A stretch of DNA of 64,000 nucleotides, from assembly GCF_002043095.1 (NCBI RefSeq), contig NZ_MVOC01000038.1:1-64000 (forward strand). Reading direction: 5' to 3'. The stretch is from Mycobacterium sp. AT1. Its GTDB lineage: Bacteria; Actinomycetota; Actinomycetes; Mycobacteriales; Mycobacteriaceae. Each line of letters begins with the position of its first letter. Positions within the stretch are counted from its first letter, which is position 1. Of the stretch, positions 59,007-64,000 are shown piece by piece. Below the pieces are notes generated by a model. That model was not told the origin of the DNA, did not search any database, and worked only from the letters and a program-made list of their open reading frames with translations. A program made the translations under genes and the position numbers.

Positions 59007-59609
59007 ATGAGGACGATCGCACACCGCCACAGCGCAGTCGTCGGCCTGGCCGCCGTCGCCTTGATCACCGTCGGCTGCAGCAACGACACGAGCGTCGATG
59101 CGTCGGAGTCGCCGCAGGTCGGGCTCATCGCCACCTCCGAGACTCAAGCCCCGCCCGCCGAGGTGACGCTCACTGGGGAGCGTGACGTCGAGGTGACGCT
59201 GACCGGTCCCATTGCGGCCAAGTACGCGTCGGCAACCGAATATCAGCGGCAGGCTCTTGGCAAGCCGCTGACGGGTGACCGCAATGCGGGAGCACGGGAG
59301 AGCGGCGTCGTGTTCCAGCAGTTCCAGGGCGGCGTGATCACCGCCAAGAACGACGATCCGGGCACGCCTGGATACATCACCTGGGGCAAGATCCGCGAAG
59401 CCTGGAATGTCCAGCGCGACCCAGCGGGCGTGCCAGCGGTCACCGGCGAGAACGGCTCAGTGGGTCCACTGGGTGCGCCCACCAGCGACGAGAACACCGT
59501 CGGCGATCTCCTCGTGACGACCTTCGAACACGGCAAGATCACCTACGACGCGAAGACGGATCAGGTCGAGGTGACGGTCAACGGCAAGGTCGTACCCTCC
59601 GGGCTCTGA
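59007..59609 (+). CDS. secreted lipoprotein with LGFP-like repeats
   Basis: A 200-residue lipoprotein: signal 'MRTIAHRHSAVVGLAAVALI' with lipobox 'ITVGCSND'; the mature part has a beta segment ('EVTLTGERDVEVTLTGPIAA') and two repeats of LGFP type ('RQALGKPLTGDRNAG...VVFQQFQGGVI' and 'VGPLGAPTSDEN...FEHGKITYD'). LGFP repeats occur in mycobacterial cell-wall-associated proteins and may bind peptidoglycan-arabinogalactan layers. ATG 59007 follows GGAAGGCG at some distance; a better start is not visible. Directly downstream is a degraded GMC gene on the other strand. Confidence 0.78.
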   Translation: MRTIAHRHSAVVGLAAVALITVGCSNDTSVDASESPQVGLIATSETQAPPAEVTLTGERDVEVTLTGPIAAKYASATEYQRQALGKPLTGDRNAGARESGVVFQQFQGGVITAKNDDPGTPGYITWGKIREAWNVQRDPAGVPAVTGENGSVGPLGAPTSDENTVGDLLVTTFEHGKITYDAKTDQVEVTVNGKVVPSGL

Positions 59610-59610
59610 C

Positions 59611-59830
59611 TCACGCCAGGATCGCTCGCGCGTCGGCCACTCGTAGGCCGGCGACGCGGTACACGCGACAATCCGTGTCGAGGACTGTGGCAGCAGACCG
59701 CGGAACACCTTCCTGCTGGAGCTCTTCGTCGCCCACCAACTGTGCCCGCGGGCTGGGGCGCAGATTGCAAACCGAGGGCGTGATCGCTCCGAGGCGGTGG
59801 CCAGTCTGGAGACGATGGTGCTCGGCGACT
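59611..59830 (-). pseudogene. decayed, internally deleted copy of the GMC oxidoreductase gene
   Basis: Three blocks in the same order as in the GMC gene at 46859-48553 survive: 59611-59710 matches about 46862-47030 (frame reads 'GVPRSAATVLDTDCRVYRVA' then 'GLRVADARAILA' and stop), 59711-59745 matches about 47098-47130, and 59746-59800 matches about 47300-47350. Sequence between blocks is deleted. The identity is high, so the copy is a fairly recent paralogue remnant. No product is expected. Confidence 0.75.
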
Positions 59831-59838
59831 GATGTGGA

Positions 59839-61167
59839 TCAGGTCGCGCTGACTCCGGGAATGCGGCCCTCGCGGAACGCCTCGACGAAGTGGCGGTGAT
59901 CGTCGCGCACGACCGAGGCGTACTCCAGCCCGAACTCCACCATGTCGGCGACGAATTCAGCGTCGCGGTCGCCGATCACTCGGACGATTGCCTCCTCGGT
60001 CTGAAAGGGAACCAGCGACTGATCGCTGTCGGTGTCGCTCACGCAGTGCACCTTGGCGACCGCTCGGCCCAGCTGCTCGATGACTTCGACGAGTTCGTCC
60101 GGCTCGGTCAACTCGCTCCAGTCGAGATCGGCCTCGTACGGTGAGATCTCGCTGACCACGAAGCCGACGCCGTTGATGACGGTGTGGCCGAGCAGGGGAT
60201 CGGCGTGGGCCTGCAGAGCTCGCTGAGACACCGCGGTGCGGTGCCCGTGGTGCTGGAAGTACCTGTGAACTTCGGCGTCGTCGACCACGCGGCTGGGTGC
60301 GGCCACGTTGCCCTGCTTCATCGACAGCACCACGTCGTTGTCGAGCGCCTGGTTGAAGCCCTCGATCAGCACCGTGTAGGCGGGTAGTCCCGCGCTGCCG
60401 ATGCCGAAGCCGGTCTTGGCTACGACGTCCTTGACGTCGTAGGCGATTCCGCGGAAGCGCTGCGTGTCAGGGATCGTCTCGAGGTAACGACCGAACGCGG
60501 CCTCCACGGTCAGCCGCTCCGCGTCGTCGACGCGTCTGACACCGGACAGTTCGCGGAACCGACGGTCGTTCTGGCCGACGACGGTGATGCGGTCCAGCAT
60601 TCCGGCACGGGTCGACAGCCGGGCCGACTCCAACGCCGAGAGCACTGCGCCGCGCGCGGTCAACAGGTTCAGCGAGAATGAGGAATCGTCCTCGACATCG
60701 ACGAACCACCGCACCTGCTCGACGTAGGTACGGACGAAGGCGTCGATCAGCGTGGTGATGGCGCCGTCGGAAAGCGCCTTCTGCCAACACATCAGGGCGA
60801 TGCTCGCCGCGAAGCGCTTCAGGTCCCAGGTGAAGTGCCCAACGAAGGCCTCGTCGAAGTCGTTGACGTCGAAGATCAACACGCCCTCGCCGTCCATGTA
60901 CGTGCCGAAGTTCTCCGCGTGAAGGTCGCCCTGGATCCAGACCCGGCTGGTGCGCTCGTCTGCCCACCGGTCCTCGCCGGCAGCGACGTCGGCGTAGAAG
61001 ATGCACGCGCTGCCCCGGTAGAACGCGAACGGGTCGGCTGCCATCTTGCGGAACTTGGTCCGAAACGAATCGGGATCGGCCGCCATCAGGTCCGAGAAGG
61101 CGTCGACGAGATTGGCCACGATGAATGACTCGCGGTCATCGCCGGTCGAGTCGGTCAACGTGAGCAC
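59839..61167 (-). CDS. DUF2252 protein
   Basis: A 442-residue protein of the DUF2252 family, which has a kinase-like fold. Visible features: 'FRTKFRKMAADPFAFYRGSA', 'SRVWIQGDLHAENFGTYMDG' (the HxENFG catalytic-loop-like motif), 'FDVNDFDEAFVGHFTWDLKR' (DFD metal-binding-like motif) and 'GIGSAGLPAYTVLIEGFN'. Activity is not established; possibly phosphotransfer. GTG 61167 is used. The gene begins next to the S8 protease gene, divergently, with a 152-base gap. Confidence 0.83.
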   Translation of the reverse strand: MLTLTDSTGDDRESFIVANLVDAFSDLMAADPDSFRTKFRKMAADPFAFYRGSACIFYADVAAGEDRWADERTSRVWIQGDLHAENFGTYMDGEGVLIFDVNDFDEAFVGHFTWDLKRFAASIALMCWQKALSDGAITTLIDAFVRTYVEQVRWFVDVEDDSSFSLNLLTARGAVLSALESARLSTRAGMLDRITVVGQNDRRFRELSGVRRVDDAERLTVEAAFGRYLETIPDTQRFRGIAYDVKDVVAKTGFGIGSAGLPAYTVLIEGFNQALDNDVVLSMKQGNVAAPSRVVDDAEVHRYFQHHGHRTAVSQRALQAHADPLLGHTVINGVGFVVSEISPYEADLDWSELTEPDELVEVIEQLGRAVAKVHCVSDTDSDQSLVPFQTEEAIVRVIGDRDAEFVADMVEFGLEYASVVRDDHRHFVEAFREGRIPGVSAT

Positions 61168-61319
61168 CCGCTACTAATCGGCATGCCCCACCATACGGCG
61201 GCTCGGGCAATCCGCCTTCAGCGCTCGTCGGACGGGACGCCAGGGCTGCCCTGCGAACCGAGCGCACAATGGAGGCCTCGAGGCTGCATCGAGCAGTCGT
61301 CGTTTGGAGGGGAACCGCA

Positions 61320-62534
61320 GTGACGACCATCGCACGCAACATGTCCGAGCTCGGCTTCGCGCCCGTCATCGCCGTGTTGGCCCAGGGCAGCAACGACGTC
61401 ACGACGGTCAGCAAGCACTTCTCCGCCCAGCGCTCCTCGCAGTTCGGCAGCGCCTCGCTGAGCGAAGGACGTATCTCAGGGGCGTCCCGTCCCCGTGCTG
61501 AAAGTGCCCGCGGCTACCGCAATTTGGGCGTCGTCTACGGGACCGTCGACCGGCAGGGTCTGGCAGCGCTGCGAGCCGACCCGCACGTCAGGAAGGTCAC
61601 GGCCGCCCCCGAGTTCAGCCTGATCCGACCCGTTGCAAGGGCCGCGGCGGTCCAGCCGAAGACGAACACGTGGGGCCTGGAGGCGATGGAGGTGCCGGTC
61701 CTTTGGGCAGAAGGGTTGACCGGCAAGGACGTTCGTGTCGCCCATCTCGACACCGGGGTCGACGCCACCCACCCCGCGCTGCGTGCTGCGGTGGTCGAGT
61801 TCGCCGAGTTCGACCGCGCCGGCCGGGAGCGCCCCGGCGTCGAGCCCTACGATTCCGATGCCGAGGACTCCCACGGCACCCATACCGCTGCGACGATTGC
61901 CGGCCGGCCGGTCCGCGGCAGCCACATCGGGGTAGCTCCGGGGGCGTCACTGTATTCGGCAATGGTGATCGAGGGCGGGGACATCGTGGCTCGCATTCTC
62001 GGCGGCATGGACTGGGCAGTTGGTGAACGGGCACGGGTGCTGTCGATGTCTCTCGGGATCCGGGGCATCGACGCCAGTTTCCTCGACATCGTCGACGTCC
62101 TCCGGTCCAACGGCGTGCTGCCGGTGGTGGCCGTCGGCAACGAGGGGCCTGGCACCAGCCGGTCACCGGGCAACTACCCCAGTGCGTTGTCGGTCGGCGC
62201 GCACGACGAGCAGTTCGCCGTGGCCGAGTTCTCGTCGAGTCAACGTTTCGTGCGACGGTCCCAGCCGTTGGTTCCCGACGTCGTCGGACCCGGGGTCGAC
62301 GTCGTGTCGGCGGCTTCCCAAGGGAAGTACCGGTCGCTGTCGGGAACGTCGATGGCCACCCCCCATGTTGCCGGTCTGGCCGCCTTGCTCATCGAAGCAC
62401 GGCCTGACGTTACGGTCGACCGGCTCGAGCAGGCCATCTTCGCCTCGGCCCTGGCCGGCCAGATGGACGTCGAGCGGGTCAACCGCGGCGCGGTCAACGC
62501 CGTTCGCGCGTTGGCGGCCTTGCGGGACGAGTGA
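61320..62534 (+). CDS. S8 family serine protease with I9-like pro-region
   Basis: A 404-residue subtilisin-type protease. Residues 1-110 resemble a peptidase-inhibitor I9 pro-region ('FAPVIAVLAQGSND', 'YGTVDRQGLAALRADPHVRK'). The catalytic domain shows Asp144 ('VAHLDTGVDATHP'), His185 ('DSHGTHTAATIAG'), oxyanion Asn274 ('VAVGNEGPG') and Ser344 ('SLSGTSMATPHVAGLAALL'). No signal peptide was found, so it may be cytosolic or exported by another route. GTG 61320 follows TTTGGAGGGGA, a very strong ribosome site. Its stop overlaps the start of the next gene. Confidence 0.87.
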   Translation: MTTIARNMSELGFAPVIAVLAQGSNDVTTVSKHFSAQRSSQFGSASLSEGRISGASRPRAESARGYRNLGVVYGTVDRQGLAALRADPHVRKVTAAPEFSLIRPVARAAAVQPKTNTWGLEAMEVPVLWAEGLTGKDVRVAHLDTGVDATHPALRAAVVEFAEFDRAGRERPGVEPYDSDAEDSHGTHTAATIAGRPVRGSHIGVAPGASLYSAMVIEGGDIVARILGGMDWAVGERARVLSMSLGIRGIDASFLDIVDVLRSNGVLPVVAVGNEGPGTSRSPGNYPSALSVGAHDEQFAVAEFSSSQRFVRRSQPLVPDVVGPGVDVVSAASQGKYRSLSGTSMATPHVAGLAALLIEARPDVTVDRLEQAIFASALAGQMDVERVNRGAVNAVRALAALRDE

Positions 62535-62917
62535 GGCGCTTCGCGGTGCGACGCGCCCAGTCCACCGGGAGTAAATTTGTGACCATCGAGCGAGGAGTGG
62601 CCGTGGTCGAGCAGCCAACTGATCCCGAGTTGCTACGTCAACTGGATGACGCGCGGACCTCTGGCGGCACCGTCGAGGCGGTGCTGCGACTGGAACGCCA
62701 ACCCGGTGAGCGTCCGGTTCCGAGTGTGGTCCGCGACCAGGCCGACAGAGCCATCCGCCGCGCCACCGAAGCGTGCGGGGAGGCGCCCGCCGACGTACAC
62801 GTCATGGCGAACATGGCCACCGCCTACGTTGCGGGCACCGAGAGGTTCCTGCGCGAATTGATGGCTCAGCCAGAGGTGGCTTCTGCCGTAGCCAACGAGC
62901 GCCCCACCGAGGCCTGA
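62531..62917 (+). CDS. small I9-like protein, possible partner of the S8 protease
   Basis: Up to 128 residues. The 3' part has an I9-like pattern (alternating strands and a helix: 'GTVEAVLRLERQPGERPVPS', 'PADVHVMANMATAYVAGTER', 'FLRELMAQPEVASAVANE'), parallel to the 'YGTVDRQGLAALRADPHVRK' part of the preceding protease's pro-region. GTG 62531 overlaps the protease stop by 4 bases; GTG 62603, with GAGGAG 5 bases upstream, is at least as likely and would give 104 residues. Such stand-alone I9-like proteins can inhibit or chaperone S8 proteases. Role is inferred from neighbour and shape. Confidence 0.55.
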   Translation: MRRFAVRRAQSTGSKFVTIERGVAVVEQPTDPELLRQLDDARTSGGTVEAVLRLERQPGERPVPSVVRDQADRAIRRATEACGEAPADVHVMANMATAYVAGTERFLRELMAQPEVASAVANERPTEA

Positions 62918-62971
62918 CAAGCCACGGTCGTCATAGAAGCCGGTGAGACACTCGACGGTTTCACGTTTGGC

Positions 62972-64000
62972 CTAGAAGCCCTTGTGTATGCCCGTCGTCC
63001 GAAATCGACTGCGGTACATGCTCGGTGATACCCCGAGCGCACGGCGAAAGGTGCGCCGCATGGTGTCCGCCGAGCCGAAGCCGGCGCGGCGTGCCACGGC
63101 CTCCTGGCCCAGGTCGCCGGTCGCGAGCAGCACCTTCGCAGCTTCCAGTCGTGCCTGCTCGACGAAGCGCGCCGGGGTCACTCCGACCTGAACCCGGAAC
63201 ATACGGACGAGATGGCGCTCGCTGACCGTGGCCCGATCGGCCATCGTTGCGATCGAGTGGTCGCCGCTCGGATCGGCGACCACCGCGTGGAGGATCTCGC
63301 GCAGCCCACCCGACACGGCGAGCTCCGACTCCGTCCACACGCTGAATTGCGCTTGACCGCCCGGACGCTGCAGGAATACCACCATCCAGCGGGCCACCCG
63401 CCGGGCCACGTCGGGACCGTAGTCGCTCTCCACCATGGCGAGCCCCAGGTCGATGCCCGCGGTGATGCCCGCACCGGTGATGAACGGGCCGTCCTGCACG
63501 AACAGCGAATCCGGCACGACCTCGACCTCGGGGTAGATCCGCGACAGCTCCTGGCAGTGCGCCCAGTGCGTGGTCGCACGGCGGCCGTCGAGCAGTCCGA
63601 GCGCAGCCAGCACGAACGCACCGGTGCACACCGAGGCGACCCGGCGCGCCCGCGGCGCTAGTTCGCCGACCATTTGAAGTGCCGCCGCGACGGCGTCCGG
63701 CGTCTGCTCTTCCGGGATGTCGTGCTCGCCGGGGGTGAAGTAGAAGTCGGGTGGTACCCCGCCCGGCACGATCAACGTGTCGAACCGATCGGGCACCTCC
63801 GCCAGTGCCATGTCGACGTTTAGTGAGACGAACGACGTCGTGTCGACGGCCCTGCCGGTCGGGGACACCAGGATGACCTTGTACTTCGCGCCGAAATCGA
63901 TTGCGCGCGCGAAGATCTCGAGCGGTGCCGCGACGTCCTGCAAGGTGACCTTGTCGTACAACGCGAATACGACGGTCTTGGGCGCCTTCGGCTTGATGTC
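62972..64000 (-). CDS. GlxA-family transcriptional regulator (partial, 5' end beyond window)
   Basis: At least 342 codons of a DJ-1/PfpI + AraC regulator; the N-terminus continues past the right edge ('PKAPKTVVFALYDKVTLQDV'). Sensing domain: 'FDTLIVPGGVPPDFYFTPGE', 'VASVCTGAFVLAALGLLDGR' (Cys elbow), 'ATTHWAHCQELSRIYPEVEV'. HTH: 'IATMADRATVSERHLVRMFR' and 'EAVARRAGFGSADTMRRTFR'. Same architecture as the regulator at 10548. Target unknown. Confidence 0.85.
   Translation of the reverse strand, partial: DIKPKAPKTVVFALYDKVTLQDVAAPLEIFARAIDFGAKYKVILVSPTGRAVDTTSFVSLNVDMALAEVPDRFDTLIVPGGVPPDFYFTPGEHDIPEEQTPDAVAAALQMVGELAPRARRVASVCTGAFVLAALGLLDGRRATTHWAHCQELSRIYPEVEVVPDSLFVQDGPFITGAGITAGIDLGLAMVESDYGPDVARRVARWMVVFLQRPGGQAQFSVWTESELAVSGGLREILHAVVADPSGDHSIATMADRATVSERHLVRMFRVQVGVTPARFVEQARLEAAKVLLATGDLGQEAVARRAGFGSADTMRRTFRRALGVSPSMYRSRFRTTGIHKGF

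Noticed and set aside
59457..59708. 83-codon minus-strand frame over the lipoprotein 3' end
   Set aside because: It is out of frame relative to the GMC remnant it overlaps; the in-frame reading matches the GMC C-terminus instead.
1..64000. CRISPR arrays, rRNA, tRNA, insertion sequences, prophage
   Set aside because: No regularly spaced repeats, cloverleaf-like segments with CCA-type context, transposase or integrase frames were recognised on either strand.

Overview
This 64 kb window looks like chromosome from an environmental, probably fast-growing mycobacterium (Mycolicibacterium type) or a close relative. The evidence is very high GC, frequent GTG starts, many 4-base stop/start overlaps, several TANNNT hexamers exactly 6 nt before a start codon (leaderless mRNAs), an AAC(2')-I type acetyltransferase, an LmeA/DUF2993-like protein, F420/deazaflavin-family enzymes, a fatty-acyl-AMP ligase tail, a Stf0-like sulfotransferase and several small Pro-rich secreted proteins. 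No rRNA, tRNA, complete IS element, CRISPR array or prophage was recognised.

Layout, left to right. 0-4 kb: the end of a fatty-acyl-AMP ligase, then a three-gene sulfur-scavenging operon (NtaA/DszA-like and SsuD-like flavin monooxygenases, SfnB/DszC-like flavoprotein). 4-6 kb: two small secreted proteins and a secreted lipase. 6-13 kb, mostly plus strand: DDAH, a membrane metallophosphoesterase, an LmeA-like protein, ACC deaminase, a GlxA-type regulator with an MBL hydrolase and an S4 RNA-binding protein, then a Pro-rich secreted protein. 13-24 kb: small metabolic and regulatory genes, including a secreted RNase/barstar pair, AAC(2')-I, an isochorismatase-like hydrolase and an ECF sigma factor with an extra C-terminal domain.

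24-33 kb is the most coherent unit: a minus-strand operon of XRE-cupin regulator, YtcJ-like amidohydrolase, a four-gene polyamine-type ABC importer, a DAO-family flavin oxidase and a PhnZ-like HD-domain protein. A perfect palindrome lies at the regulator's start. It reads as import and oxidative breakdown of an amine-like compound; the substrate is unknown.

33-49 kb is a patchwork of oxidoreductases, regulators (HxlR, LysR, WYL, EAL-DICT), an epoxide hydrolase, a methyltransferase and a GMC oxidoreductase, with several gene remnants: an SDR with an internal deletion, an amidohydrolase tail and an SDR N-terminus. 49-54 kb is more AT-rich and accessory-looking: an OmpR-like response regulator lacking the phosphoacceptor Asp, a TetR-like regulator fused to a transmembrane segment and a Pro-rich tail, a Stf0-like sulfotransferase and a family 2 glycosyltransferase. 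54-64 kb returns to ordinary composition: SDR with MmyB-like regulator, a membrane GGDEF-EAL protein, an LGFP-type lipoprotein, a decayed copy of the GMC gene, a DUF2252 protein, an S8 protease followed by a small I9-like protein, and a GlxA regulator cut by the right edge.
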